Below, one piece after another: positions 12,901-25,131 of a DNA stretch of 64,000 bases. Position 1 is the first letter of the stretch. Each line of letters starts with the position of its first letter. The DNA is from Numida meleagris (lineage: Eukaryota > Chordata > Aves > Galliformes > Numididae), in NCBI RefSeq assembly GCF_002078875.1, contig NC_034414.1, forward strand, positions 36,100,790-36,164,789. Direction: 5' to 3'. The notes below the pieces were generated by a model. It was given only the letters and a program-made list of their open reading frames with translations. It searched no databases and was not told the DNA's origin. Made by a program: the position numbers and the translations under genes.

Positions 12901-15820
12901 TTGTTGTCATATAACATACTTTCTTGGGTTGTCTTTCATGTCCCTGATGGAGCCCTGAGGATATACTCCATTTCAGCCCTGTTTTTAACCTCTTGCTATG
13001 CTCAAAGACACAGCCTCCTTGGTGAGGAGGATGGGATTCTCCTCAGAACCTATCAGTGCTGCTCCTTAATCGGCTGGAGTGGTGCTGACATGATAACAAG
13101 AGGTGCTAGTCTAACCCCAGGTTGTGCCAGCTTGGGAAGCTATAGAGAGGCTGGAAATGTAACCCAGATCTGTGGCATGGTAATACAGAGCAGAGCATTA
13201 CCTTTAGGCTAGCAGGCCTAGCTACAGTCCATAGTTGAAATTTAAAATGATTTTAAAAAATGCATTCAATTCGAAATGCCCCAAGGTTCCTATCATTTTG
13301 TGAAGCTGTATCTCTTTCAAAATATTATGAGCAACATTGAATTTTTGCTTATGGTGGTTATGCTATAAGAATGAAGAATGATAAACTGTAGGGATGACTA
13401 GTTGTGGAGGAATGTAAAGGAAAACTCGCACTGTTGAGAGTTATTGTTGTCATTGAAGCGGCTACATGGCATTAAAGCTGGGGACAACTATTATTACTGA
13501 GTTTATTGCAGAGACTTCATGAAAAAACCACATAGTTCATAATTTATGCATTTTTAAAGTGTGTAGGAGGTAAACTTCCTTTTTGACATTGTCTTTCTGC
13601 TGAGCATGAAAGCTGTTCTGCAGTATTTACTGTAGTTATACTCCTATATTTGTCTAGCAGTCTCTCTTTATGTGCTTGCTCTCTTGTGCATAGTGCTAGT
13701 GCATTCTCAGTTGTAACACAATGATATATATTCTTATCAAAACATGTACACAATATTATCACTAAGTTTCATGATACTGTGTGTCCTCTTCTAGTACCAG
13801 ATTGCTCTGAAATAAGCTGTATTTATATACTGAGGTGAAATAAGCTTGTTAAGCATGTTAAGAACATATAACAGTCTCAATTTTTTGTTGTGTTTTTTTT
13901 TTTGTATGTTTTTTTTTTTCTCCACAACAGCTCCAAATCAATGGTTAGGATGCATGCAGAAACACTGCTCTGTTTACCTTCCCCTGTTCAGCAATTCTGC
14001 TTGCAGCTGAAAATCTTGCATTATTTTCACATTTAAAACCCCTGCTTTCAGCCTGTTCCTCTGAAGTATTTTAACGTGGTTTCCTTCAAAAGCAGTCCCA
14101 CTTTTTCCCCTTTCATACTTCAGTGCTCTTTAATAAGCATATGGCACAGTGTTCATTGTGGACAACAGGCTAATACTGCACTTTCAATAGATGCTGTTGC
14201 TGCTTTCTTGAAGCAAAGAGTTCTCTTCAAAAATCTATTATCATAAAGCAGCTGATTGTTTTTCCTGGGATAATTTAATTTATTTTGTCATGTCAGAGGG
14301 AAGAAGGAGTAATTAAAAGGGCGCTTTTCTTGACTGCCAGTGCCACAAGCTCAACCTGGAATTTGAAAGTCTAGCTGTGTTCTTTCTGGTTCATGGATCA
14401 CCAACAATGAGATCTCCACAGCTGGAACTCTGCTTCCCATTCTGCTGATGCATGAGCCAGAAGAGGATCCAGTGTGCTCTGCCATAGCCAGTCTGATTCT
14501 GTAAAAGAGTAGTAAAGAGCAGCAAAATATTTATTCCTATTAATGCAATTCTGATTGCTCTCAGAGAATGTATATAAGATGGTACAGTTTTTAAAGTAAT
14601 CTGCCAATATTTTTCCTTTCAAGTGGTAGTAACAGTTGCATCTCTACCTGTCATCAGCACTTTTGGAGAAGTGATTTAAAGTAATAGCTAGACTTTACTA
14701 TACTGTTAAAAATCTACCGAGATCCTTTCCCTCCTCTCCACAGCACAAGATTTGGGTCCCTGTTCCAATTTACACATGGGAAGCCAGTAGTGTCCCAAGT
14801 CTACCTTCTGGCAGTGCCTGCTCCTGAGGTATTTCTGCGGGAAAGATAATGGAAAATAGGCCTCTCCTGTTTCACTTTCTGTGAAAAAAATTGTTCACAG
14901 TGACTGCCGAACTTCCCAGTTTCTCTCTTAATGTGTTTCTGTCTAGTGAAGTTGCTTGTAGTTTCTTCACAAGAACCATTTGTTTAAGCTGCAGGATTTT
15001 TAATATTGTACCCAAATAATATAGGTGTTGAAACAATCAACAAAACAGGGAAACAAAAAGAAAACTACTAGGAAAACGTTGCAGGTTTTTGAGAACAGTG
15101 TGGCATTTGCCTTCTTGAAACATGGTATGTTTTAGGCATGGAACGTGTTGTAGGAGGTGAACTAATTAGTAAGTGTGCAGGAAATAGACAGTGCTTGTGT
15201 CTATTGTAGATGGTAAGGAGACATCCTTGTGTTCTGTATATTATTGTACCTATACACGCACACTTTCATTCAGTCTTAACTGTATTGCTGTGACTGATAT
15301 TTTAGTCCAATAATGACATCCAGTAACAAGCTCAACAAGAAAATGTCTCTGTAAATCTGTACTTAAAGAATGCAGAAATATATATACATCATGTGTTGGT
15401 ACTAACAACTGAGATAACAGTTTGAACTTTGTAATGCAAACAGACAAAATCTGTATATCTGAGCATATGTATTATGTAAGTTTTTACTGATAACAATTGA
15501 CTCTCTCGGGTCCAATGCAATCTTTGTTAAGGCTGGGTTTAACATTCTGACTACATAGCCATTTTAAAAACAAATAGCATTTTTAAAAGTACTTGCTAAA
15601 TGTGTTCTTATTCTATTGCAAATATGGCAATCTGCTTTTCTCTCTCTCCTAGAGTGAACATTTTCTGACTCTCAAAATGGCAAGAACCAGCCTTTGGCTT
15701 ACTAGAGCTCTTCTGTACATGAAGATGCCACAGTTCTAAAGCTCAACATCTTGAAGCACTTCAGGGCTAGACTCAAAGTTTTTAATACCATTGGAAATTA
15801 AGAAGTTATATTTAAAGGTG

Positions 15821-15849
15821 TTTATTTGTTTATTATTTATTTATTTATT
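15821..15849. repeat. (TTTA)n microsatellite
   Basis: Tandem tttat/ttta units interrupted by single bases form an imperfect tetranucleotide repeat. Confidence 0.85.
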
Positions 15850-16520
15850 GCAGGTAGAATTATCCAAAATATATTTCCAATAAAATGTTTTGAAGCTTTC
15901 CAGTATTTTCAAATTAGTTTTTTGTCAAGCCTACTGTAATTTTGTGTAGAAAAATACGGCAGTGGGGTGGAATGCTCTAGTAGTGTAGTATGTAATTATA
16001 GAAAGGTTTTGTTAATTATAATTTCATCAATTATCTTGGAATAGCTTCCAAGCTTTGCTCCTTATAAGAGGAGTTCCTGTTCCTGAATCATGCTGATGAT
16101 TCTTTTAAGCAATTTTACCTTATTATGCCTTCCCTTTATATCCACAACTTTGAGATAGCCCAGATAGTAAAGGTAGATTCACATTCTGCATAGAGTACTG
16201 TTTCATACAGTGAGAATTCAGCGTATTTGCAGAAACAAAAGGTATTACTCGTACATGTCCTATGAAGTATTTCTTCTGTTGAGAACTTTTCGTGTTTCTT
16301 TTTTTTTTGTGGTTGATTTTTTCCCTTCCTGGGCTTAGATGGGAATGATGATACATAACCACACTGCAGCATAACACAAGGCTTGGTAACTATGTGATAT
16401 TCTTGCCTTGCCAAGGCTGTAGTGTGGAAATGCAGGTATTTAGGGTAGATAAGAAGATTTCATTTTTGTGAGGTGAAGAAGAGCGTGAGGGATGCATTTA
16501 TGTTTTATACCTTGGCCTAA

Positions 16521-16738
16521 TAGTGGACTTCTCTGTGATACAAGCTATTAAGTTGGAGAGGCTTTGCTGTGTAGCTGCCCTGCGGTGCTGAAAGTAAGTT
16601 ATGAATGCCGTACTGTTTAAGGGCAGAAAGGTTTGCCTGGAAGAGAGTGGTGTGCCTGGGCCCCCTCCTATTGAGAAGATGCCAGTCAGAAATGAAAACG
16701 TCTTTCATGAGACTATAGCGGACTTCCCTGTGATACAG
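16521..16738. repeat. Pair of ~23-bp imperfect direct repeats flanking ~172 bp
   Basis: The segment 'tagtggacttctctgtgata' (from 16521) recurs as 'tagcggacttccctgtgata' (from 16716), with further matching bases after it. This gives about 21 of 23 positions identical. The sequence between them has no recognisable coding or transposon feature. It could be a small local duplication remnant. Confidence 0.7.
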
Positions 16739-18900
16739 TACAATAATACAAGGAATTTTTAGTCAAAACCTTTAAAAATAAGTATAATATCTTGGAAGTT
16801 CCATAGAGGTACTTGCTTATAAGGAACTATTTTAAGAGGTCATTGCGAAAAATATGTATGGTTTTTACACATGGTTTTAGAAGTGACAGGATCGAGGGTT
16901 TAAGCCATTCCTCCCCCCACTCTTCCCCTTTGAGTTCTCCAGTTTCTTTTGCCTTTTGGTTACAACTACAAAAGATGTCTTCTGAGAAAAATGCTTTCTG
17001 CATGACATCAGAATAAAAGAATGTTCCACACTATTCAGCATGCTTGAAAGTATTGGTTCACTGAAATAACATTACATTTAAAGTGAATGCTGAGCAGAAG
17101 GGCAGTTAAGGGAGAAAACAGAGCAGATCATGTTTTTGCAAACTTTTATCTTCAAGAAACTGATTCATTGGACTTTTCTTTAAAATAACAAAGTTATACT
17201 GTGGTGCATGGTAAAATAAAGAGAAGCCCTGTTTTGTTGTATAATAGAATGCATGTAGTCATAGGTAAATCTGAAACATTTGGAATCAGAATATAAAATT
17301 GCATACATATAAGAGTTAAGGCATTATTCTGGATAGGAAAAAGCTGCAAGAAATGCATTCCGTTGTTTTGTTTTTAATACTTTAGAGCTTTTCCATTGTC
17401 AGTTGTTACATTTTATTTTGTCTGACTTCATTATATTTTCCCTTTAGTATTAATAACAAAAGCTAATTATTCACACAGTTCATGCAGTTATAAAAATGTT
17501 TTTTTTTTTTTTTGAGCAATAACAAACACATTATTGCTTGTACACTAGACTTTACATTACTCTCTGGCATATTATGTTTTCCACTGGCACCTGGAATAGG
17601 CAGAGAAAGAATATGAAGAAAGTTAAAAACAACAAAAAGGTAACTTTTAAGCAAATGTCTTTAAAACAAACAACATATATATAATAAATGGTAGTGATAC
17701 AAATAGTTATTTTGAATTAAGAATTGTATCCGTTATAAAATATAGGGATCTCACTGGCCAGAATCTGAAAATGTTAATTTAATTACTGCTTGCAGGGTTA
17801 GTGGATGCCCATTACAGATCAGTGGATCTTGTTCCTTGTTGGGGAGAACAGGAGGCTTAAGGTACAGTTCAGTTCATTGGTGAGAAGAAGAACTTGAGTT
17901 TACAGAACCAGATAATAAATAACTTCATATTAAACTACTGCTGCATGGCTATGAGAATCTGTCTGGCTCTGTAGGGCAGAACAGTAATCCACACCCTGGC
18001 CATGAGAGTGCACGGTGGCAGACGTTTAAGAAACACAGATTTTAGCAAGTTGCACCTCTTTGACCCCTGCACCTCAGGGTTAAGAGCCTGGCTGAGCTGA
18101 GAGAGAGGTGGACCGCAAGGAAAGGAAACTGGGAATTCTGTATTTTTTTCAGAAATGCAAGTTTCCATACGGCTTTGCCTAGTTTTATGCAGTAAGCATT
18201 TGTGAGAAGAGCATATGTATTTTTATAAATCCTGTGGAAAAAGGGAGGAGCAAGAGAGAAGGAATTGCATGATAAGGATTGCTACAGTATTGCCAACTCT
18301 CATCTAATTGTGAGTTAATGAGATTATGTTTTACTTAAAATCCCCTGGCTTTATGTGTTTGTACATCCCTTTTAGGCTTTCTTTCACAAGACTGAGAACC
18401 TTAAAGGCTCAAAACCAAAAGATTTACACCTTTAAATTTGTTGTTATTATTACTAATGTAGTTATTGTTATTATGTACTTTGTGAGATTTTTACTGCTGC
18501 ACTTGTCAGCCCTTCTACACTGGCTAGCTATTTGGTGAACCTACACAATTTCTCAGACCAGATGAGCGTTCACTCATTTTTGCCAGTTGCAGCCTGAGAA
18601 GCATCACAGGGCGTGGGAAGCTGGATGGAGGAAGGGGACATTCTGTCCTCTGCAGCAAGTCACATATGCGCAGCAGAATATTTAGGATAGGAGAGTTTTG
18701 CTGTCTGTTTCCTTTTTACAATCTTATGTATGAACAATGAATTTGCATTTGTTGTAGGGTTGTTTGGGGAGATGCGTAGGATAAACTTGAAGTGAAAAAA
18801 AAAATAAAATAGAAGTAATAAATAAATTTACATTGTTACTTTAAACTTTTAATTTTGGAAATAAATATTGAAATGGGGAGTATAGCACCATCAGGCAGAC

Positions 18901-18981
18901 AGCAGGTGGGCCAAGCAGCAGGAGGCAAATGATAGTTGCCTCACCTGCTTTGCACGCTTTAAAAAAAAAAAAAAAAAAAAA
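18901..18981 (+). repeat. Imperfect hairpin followed by a 21-A run
   Basis: AGCAGGT (18901-18907) pairs with ACCTGCT (18943-18949), and GAGGCAA (18922-18928) pairs with TTGCCTC (18936-18942) around a 7-nt loop. The two stem parts are continuous on the 3' side but separated by 14 nt on the 5' side. A run of 21 A follows at 18961-18981. The fold and tail are seen directly. Whether this reflects a retroposed RNA is unknown. Confidence 0.6.
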
Positions 18982-19197
18982 CAGGAGGAGGAAGAAAATT
19001 TAGCAATTTCTCCATGGCACCTAAATTTATTCTGCTATTTCATTTCTATGTTTTCTTAGGTCATCTTAAATGCCTGGGAGGGAGATCTGGAGGTTTCAGA
19101 CTGCTTCACTCTGAACCTTTGCGAATCTGCTCATTTTCACTTTATTTATGAGTTTGTGCTTCTTTTGGGAAAGCCTGGTTTTAAAATGTTAAAAGGT

Positions 19198-19250
19198 ATA
19201 TATATTACATCATACAGTAAAATATATATAATTTATATATATATTCTTAA
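19198..19250. repeat. TA-rich low-complexity tract
   Basis: Alternating TA runs (tatatatat, atatatataa, tatatatata) lie just upstream of the right-arm boundary at 19271. Confidence 0.85.
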
Positions 19251-19270
19251 TTTAATTATTTCCTAATTTT

Positions 19271-19683
19271 AGCACCTCTCTTATGAGGAAAGGCTGAGTG
19301 ACCTGGGTCTGTTCAGCCTTGAGAAAAGGAGGCTCAGAGGGGATCTGATTCATGTTTATAAATATCTAAGGTCCGGGAGGCAAAGGGACAAAGCCAGACT
19401 CTTTTCAGTGGTGCGTGGTGATAGGACAAAGGGAAACAGCCACAAACTGAAGCATAGGAAGTTCCACACAAACGTGCATAAGAACTTCCTCACAGTAAGG
19501 GTGAGGAGCACTGGAACAGGCTACCCAGAGAGGTTGTGGAGTCTCCTTCTCTGGAGATGTTCAAGACCCACCTGGACACCTACCTGTGTGGCCTGGTCGA
19601 GGGAGCTTGCTTTGGCAGGGGGGTTGGACTAGATGATCTCTAGAGGTCCCTTCCAGCCCCTACAATTCTATGATTCTGTGATT
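19271..19683 (+). mobile_element. Young CR1 LINE 3' fragment, possibly a chimera of two copies
   Basis: About 413 bp of the ORF2 end and 3' UTR, ending in 'ctatgattctgtgattcc'. From 19343 onward it is identical to the left-arm CR1. The first 72 bp (19271-19342) carry one difference and could belong to the CR1 that resumes at 26484, because 26484 aligns exactly to 19343. If so, this feature joins the start of one copy to the end of another through shared sequence. The encoded remnant contains [16 protein letters not shown] and DRTKGNSHKLKHRKF motifs. Confidence 0.9.
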
Positions 19684-20482
19684 CCATATCTTTTAACCGG
19701 GGTTCATTCGGCTGTCCAAAATCACTGCTACTATTGACCACCCTTAACATTTTCATCATAAAGTTCACATTCAAACTGAGTATATTCTACAAAAATCCAT
19801 AAAATTGGTGTTTCCTATTGGGTAACTACAATTTTAGGGGTAGTCCTCTCCATAAGAAATAACATCTCCAGGTGGTGGTGAATGTTATCAGTGTGCAACC
19901 TTTCAGCAAAGAAGGCCAACCGACTACAGATCTAAGTAAACTAGACTGTAGGCAGCAGTTGGAATTATTTTTGTCCTTTCTTTCTAGCACTTGTGAGACT
20001 GCACTGGGAGTAATGGGTCCAGCTGGGAACTCCCTAGTACAAGAAATACAGGGACATATTGGAGCAAGCTACTGCAAAAAGCCACCAAGATACACAGAGG
20101 ACTACAGCACATAAATGCCAGGAGAGGCTGAAAGAACTGGGCTTGTTCGGCTTTAAACAAGAGTGAGCGAAGTAGATATAAGAAAAAGCAAAGTCAAGAA
20201 AGTCCATTTAAACATTAGGAAAACCTTTTCTTGCCATGAAGTAGTCAAACACCGCAAGTTGGTCAGGAACAATGTAGAATCCCCTTCCTTGAAGATATTC
20301 AAAATCTGGCCAGCCATTGTCCTGGACAACCTGCTCCAGCTGACTCTGCCTGCGAAGGAGTAGGACCTGATACTCTCCAGAACTCCAATCAACCTCAACC
20401 ATTCTGTTACTCTGGGACTGGACAGAAGCTAGAGCCTAAGCGCCTCATGATGTCACACAGTAACTTTAGACCCTGTTCAAGA
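19277..20482. repeat. Right arm of the ~1.2 kb inverted repeat (partner 1-1206)
   Basis: This is the reverse complement of 1-1206 with no difference that I can find. The first mismatch is at 19276 (C here, T expected from the left arm). The five bases agcac before it still match, after which the sequence becomes unrelated TA-rich DNA. Beyond 20482 the partner would lie left of the window, so the outer limit is unknown. Confidence 0.95.
19878..20413 (+). mobile_element. Old CR1 LINE fragment (inverted twin of 70-605)
   Basis: This has the same sequence as 70-605 in the opposite orientation: a decayed CR1 ORF2 end, then 'gagactgcactgggagtaat', then a 3' terminus with 'aacctcaaccattctgttac'. 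The frame is broken throughout. It follows the young CR1 in the same orientation with about 190 bp of other sequence between them. Confidence 0.8.
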
Positions 20483-21236
20483 CTGATACGCACACAAATC
20501 AGGAAATAAAACAGCCTTCTTTCTCCTCTTCCAAATACGCTATGGATTAAACCAAGCTTCCTCTTAGCCTCCTTCCAAAACATTCTTTCGGGATTTAGAG
20601 CTGTACCTAGCTCATTCAGAAGTCTAAACAGCGATTGCAATGTTCTGCTTGAACACCAGCAGTTTTCCCTATTAATGTCCTATGAAATGTCCAACCAAGT
20701 TCTGATTTCTCCTCCTGGAACCCTCCAAAATCTCTCCTCCTGATTCAAGACCTGCTTATAAGATCTTCAGTTTACAGTTTGATATGGATACATTCTGCCG
20801 AACAGCATTCCACAATCAATTATTTTTCCCTCCTCTTTCTTAAACAAATCAACATGAGAATTATTTCAAGCCAGAAGAACTTGCAAGGAGCCAAGTTTAC
20901 AACTCCTGCTACCTCAGTAAACCTTTCTAGTAGAGCCAAGCTTACACTTAGACAACAGTAGAATGTGAATTCAAACACTTGCTTGTATAGTTAATTTAAC
21001 TATTAAAAACTATTTAAAAATCATCTCCACAGAGCTTTCTTCCACTTGTAAGAGTTTATTCAGAGACTCACATTCCACCACTAGGGATTTAGCCAGTCAC
21101 ACTGCTAGCATGCAAGCTCGCATATTTAGGAAAACAACCAATCATTTATGTCTCTAAAACTGGCAGAAATTAAGTAATTATATGGGAACTGATATTACAA
21201 ATCTTTGAAAAAAGATGCTTAGTCAGTATCAGTATA
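20483..21236. other. Non-coding, A/C-rich, no feature recognised
   Basis: This lies immediately outside the right arm. A minus-strand open frame of 77 codons crosses the arm boundary (20640 to 20407) but has no recognisable motif. Composition is C over G and A over T on the plus strand, opposite to the DNA left of 19270. Confidence 0.6.
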
Positions 21237-21843
21237 GAATCGCAGACTCACAAAATCGCAGGGGTTGGAAGGGACCCCTGGAAATCACCTAGCCAGGGAC
21301 AGCTGGTGACTAGCCCCACCCCCTGCCCTGCACCATCATGGCAGCGGCTCCTCCCTGCCATGTGGCCTAGCTATGCCCAGGGCTTGCACCTGTTACTCAG
21401 CAACAACCAAAAGACTGGCAGAAAATAATCCCTCTTTTCTCAGTGCGGCACAGGCAAGCCAAAAAGTTGGACACCCATGAGTCCAACTACTCTCCTAAAG
21501 CAAGTTCCCTACAAAAGGATACACAGGAAAGCCTCCAGGCAGATTTTGTGTATCTCCAGAGAAGGAGACTTCATAATCCCTCTGGGCAGACTGTTCCTAT
21601 GCTCCGGCTCCGTCACTCTCACAGTAAAGAATTCTTTCCTCATGCTTGTATGGAACTTCTTGTGCTCCAGTTTGTGCCTGTTGCCCCTTGTCCTGTCACT
21701 GGGCATCACTGAAAAGAGCCTGACACCATCTCTTTGACTTCTATCCTTTAGATATTTATAAGCATTTATAAGATCCCCCCTCAGTTTTCTCTTTTCCAGG
21801 CTGAACAGTCCTGGCTCTCTCAGCCTTTCCTCACTAGGGAAAA
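21237..21843 (-). mobile_element. CR1 LINE fragment carrying an internal insertion
   Basis: The 3' terminus is at 21237-21291 ('agaatcgcagactcacaaaa', then 'ggttggaagggacccctgg'). Recognisable CR1 resumes at about 21476 with 'gagtccaactactctcctaa' and runs to 'agcctttcctcactaggga' near 21840. The minus-strand frame from about 21840 to 21509 contains SEERLREPGLFSLEKRKLRG and SDRTRGNRHKLEHKKF, the C-terminal part of CR1 ORF2. It is 5'-truncated and moderately decayed. Confidence 0.88.
21292..21475. other. ~184-bp GC-richer insert inside the CR1 3' region
   Basis: This interval separates the CR1 terminal block from the rest of the element and does not resemble CR1. It is richer in G+C than its surroundings ('tagccccaccccctgccctg', 'gcagcggctcctccctgcca'). 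It may be a nested insertion, or the terminal block may belong to a second CR1. I do not recognise its family. Confidence 0.5.
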
Positions 21844-23180
21844 AACTAAAACTTGAGACAAAAATACGCCAAGAAGCACTGTCATTAAGCTGTGACACAT
21901 CTAACATCTATTTATGGAATATGCTGCAAATAATACTAGCCAAAACTTCTTAGCTGAGGCCATTTTCTTCAATAGTTTCCCAAAAGAGAGATACACCACA
22001 AAGACTCACTACACATTCCAGAAACATCCTACACAACATAAGAATGAGTGTACTGGGTAATACAAGCATTTCCCACATTGCATCTCCAGCAATCCCTTAA
22101 TGCAGTTGCATGGAATAATATAAGATCAAACAAAACAAAGCAAACAAACAAGTAAACAACAACAGACAAGAGAAATCAGCATGTGATACTCCCTCCAGTA
22201 TCCAGTACTTTTCAGTGCAGGCATTTCCTTGGATGGATGTGTTTTCTACATATTTAGTAATAATTACTAGATTTCTCAGGCATTATTTTGCCCGTCTCCT
22301 CTGAAATTTGTAACAGCTTGTCATATTCCAATTCACTTAAAGATACCACTTCTTCTAACAGGTACTCAGAATCCCAGATCCGCCCTGCACACAGAAAACT
22401 AAAGATTTGTAATACATGAAATATTTTTTTTTTATTAACAAAAATATTCAGATTAGCAAAGTAATCATTGTATTAACACATCCACTAGGTAATCAAGTGA
22501 CAAAGAACAAAATCCCTATCCTTAGCCCCAGATATCTTACAGTGTAAGTATCAGATAAGACAAGAAACTATTTAGAACCAACAAGGCAAGAGCAGGTAGC
22601 ACTATCAGCAATGATAGCTTGTTACTTCCATGCCTTTGTAGACATTTCAGGTAAGGAGCATCTTGGTAAGAGAGATGAAGCGATGCACCAACTCAAAAGG
22701 TGAAGTTATAAAGGAGGCCAAGCACAAGGGGTAGCATAAAAATGTGTTATTTGTGAATGTAGTAAACAGGGCTGGTCTTATAACATGAAGGATAACTTTC
22801 ACAAAGAGAAAGTAACTACGATGCATTTGAGTGAAGAGGGACTAGAAACTTATGTCCAGTTGCTAATATTTGATGCACTCACCAGCGAAGGAGAACCAGT
22901 GGAGCTAAAGAAAGACATGGCTAGACTAATGAGGAAAAGAATTCCGCTATTAGTTGCATGTTACTTGGGAAAATGAGGGGAAAAAAAGGAAAAAAAGACA
23001 CTTCTGTTAAATGGTTTAAAACTGTTTCCTGAGAATTTCATAGGATGTTTCCTTGTTCTCATTATGTTAGAATTAATTATTATTCCCTGATTAGCTTTTT
23101 GAAGCTTTGTATGATATTATAGACATTTATCCTCATTCACCTATTTTCCAAGATGGAGTGTTCTGACTTTTTTAACTTCT
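21844..23180. other. Non-coding, no gene recognised
   Basis: AT-rich, with A/C excess on the plus strand. Around 22505-22600, 'atccctatccttagccccag' followed by 'atcttacagtgtaagtatca' is reminiscent of ancient amniote interspersed repeats, but I cannot name a family. A 63-codon frame at 22785-22976 has no recognised motif. Confidence 0.5.
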
Positions 23181-23487
23181 CATGAAGGAGGCCTACAGGA
23201 AAGCTGGGGAGGAACTTTTTACAAGGGCATGTAGCAACAGGACAGGGGAAATGGTTTTAAACTGGAAGAGAGTAGATAGGAAGAAATTCTTTACTGTGAG
23301 GATGGTGAGACACTGGAACAGGTGGCCCAGTGAGGTTGTGGGTGTCTTCTCCCTGGAAGCATTCAAAGCCAGGCTGGATGGGGCTTTGAGCAACTTGGTC
23401 TGGAGGGGGTGTGCCTGCCTATAGCAGGGGGGTTGGAACTAGATGATCTTAAAGGTCTCTTCTGACCTAAACCATTCTATGATTCCT
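23181..23487 (+). mobile_element. CR1 LINE 3' fragment (different subfamily)
   Basis: It contains 'caacaggacaggggaaatgg', then 'ttctttactgtgaggatggt', then 'cactggaacaggtggcccag', and ends with 'aaccattctatgattcctct'. The encoded remnant includes VRMVRHWNRWPSEVVGVFS and EAFKARLDGAL. The wording differs from the young copies at 800-1623 and 26484, so it is another CR1 lineage. About 300 bp remain. Confidence 0.92.
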
Positions 23488-25131
23488 CTAACAAAACTAT
23501 TTCCATATACTTTATATCTTATTCATGACCTTATTTCAGACTAAAGCATCTTTTTGAAATTATTTTGAATTGAATAAAAGTTTGAACACAATACATTGAC
23601 TGCACAGATTGCAGATTTATAGATTGACATAATTATATCAGTGTTTATATTTTCAGGTTTTTTTCTTTCTTTCCTACTAATTTCAAATATTTCATTTACC
23701 TTTTTAATTGTTGCTAAGGTATGAGGAAGATATGTGTATCAGTGAGACTGTCCAATTACTGGCCTGTCCCAAGAGAAGATACAGCAACGTTATCCCAAAA
23801 AGTAGATGAAATGCTTGGAAAGAACTCCAGATGTGTTTTGTCTATGTGAGTCTAAGCTAGGAAATAAAAGAGGAGAAGAGAGAAGTCAGACTGCATTTCT
23901 GCTGAGACAGAAATGCCATGTGAATCATCTGTAAAGAGATGATACTTTAATTGTGCTACCACATGAGATTATGCAAAGATGAAGAGTAGAATGAGGGAAA
24001 AAATGGGAGTGGCTGAGAGACAACACGTAGAACTCCCACACGAAGATGGATGGGGAATGAGAAAGATCCTCTGAGGAATGCAATGAAGAGATCAAAGCTT
24101 CCAAAGGCAGCAGAAATGACATTAGCCAAGAAGTCACAGGACAAAAAGAACAGCGAAATGGTCAGCTGTTTCAAAGCAGATTGACGGGTTGAGAGAATCA
24201 AAGTTTAAGACTGGAAGTGCAATTTTTGCACAGTGATTTGGAAGTCAATATCTTGTATGGGGAAACACTCTCAGAAGCAACACTGCAATCACCCCACTTA
24301 GTTGCACACGCCTCTGCTCTGCCTTTTCACATGCTCTTACCACTACTGCACATTACTCAAAGCACTCCCCCTTTTTGTTTGGTTCTGCTTTAGCAGCATA
24401 GGAGCACAGTACATTACTAAGCAGCCTCTTCATTCTTATCACTGCATTTTGTAGGACTTTTTTTTTATAGCAAACAAATTTGCCTCATATAGCCTTCTAA
24501 GCAGAAATTAATACTGACTGAGGTGGTACAAATTCTATCTGGAACAGAATATCACACAATTTTGCAACACACAGCTCCTGACTCCAGCAGGATCTGTGCC
24601 ACAAGTAGTAGGATGGCTGCGCTGCCATGCATCTGCAGCTCCTTTTCCCCAACCATCTCCAGATCAGTTAATCAGTTAACCATGATAACCACCTTCTGCT
24701 AAACCTTCTTGCACCATTGATGAGAATTACTGAAAAATGTAATTAATGCAGTTTTCCACCATGAATTCTTTTTCCACTATGAAATCTTTTCAGAGAATGA
24801 AATGGGGCAGCCTAGATCAATACTACTATTTAAAACCAATTTTGGATCCTCACATTTTTCTCTATTTTGCATTCACATGTTCCATGAAAACTATTCTGTA
24901 AATGTGCTACAGATTGCAAAATGGGTAAAATGAGTAAAAAACTCTATTCTCTGATCAGTTTTCCAGTGACTACACACGCATACTCATATACTCACATACA
25001 CTCCTATATATCAATAAATTCTGAAAATACAAATGAAAATGATATAGTAATTTTCCAAGCATTCTTTCTTTTTCAGTGTAGAAAGAAAGAAAAACAGAAA
25101 TAAAGAAAGAAAGAGAAAGAAAAACGGAAAT
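23488..25131. other. Non-coding, no gene recognised
   Basis: No LINE terminus, RNA gene or exon is recognised. From about 23860 to 24230 the plus strand is purine-rich. From 24240 to 24720 it is C-rich. Confidence 0.55.

Larger units (their letters stand above)
10001..18900. other. AT-rich non-coding DNA, no gene recognised
   Basis: T/G-rich sequence with several poly-T runs (around 11310, 11460-11485, 13890-13920 and 17500-17517). I recognise no CR1 fragment or exon. The open frames seen are short and lack features of known proteins. Confidence 0.6.

Noticed and set aside
1..20482. Inverted arms as terminal repeats of a giant DNA transposon
   Set aside because: The 18 kb between them encodes no transposase, integrase or polymerase, the arms are made of CR1 fragments, and no target duplication is seen.
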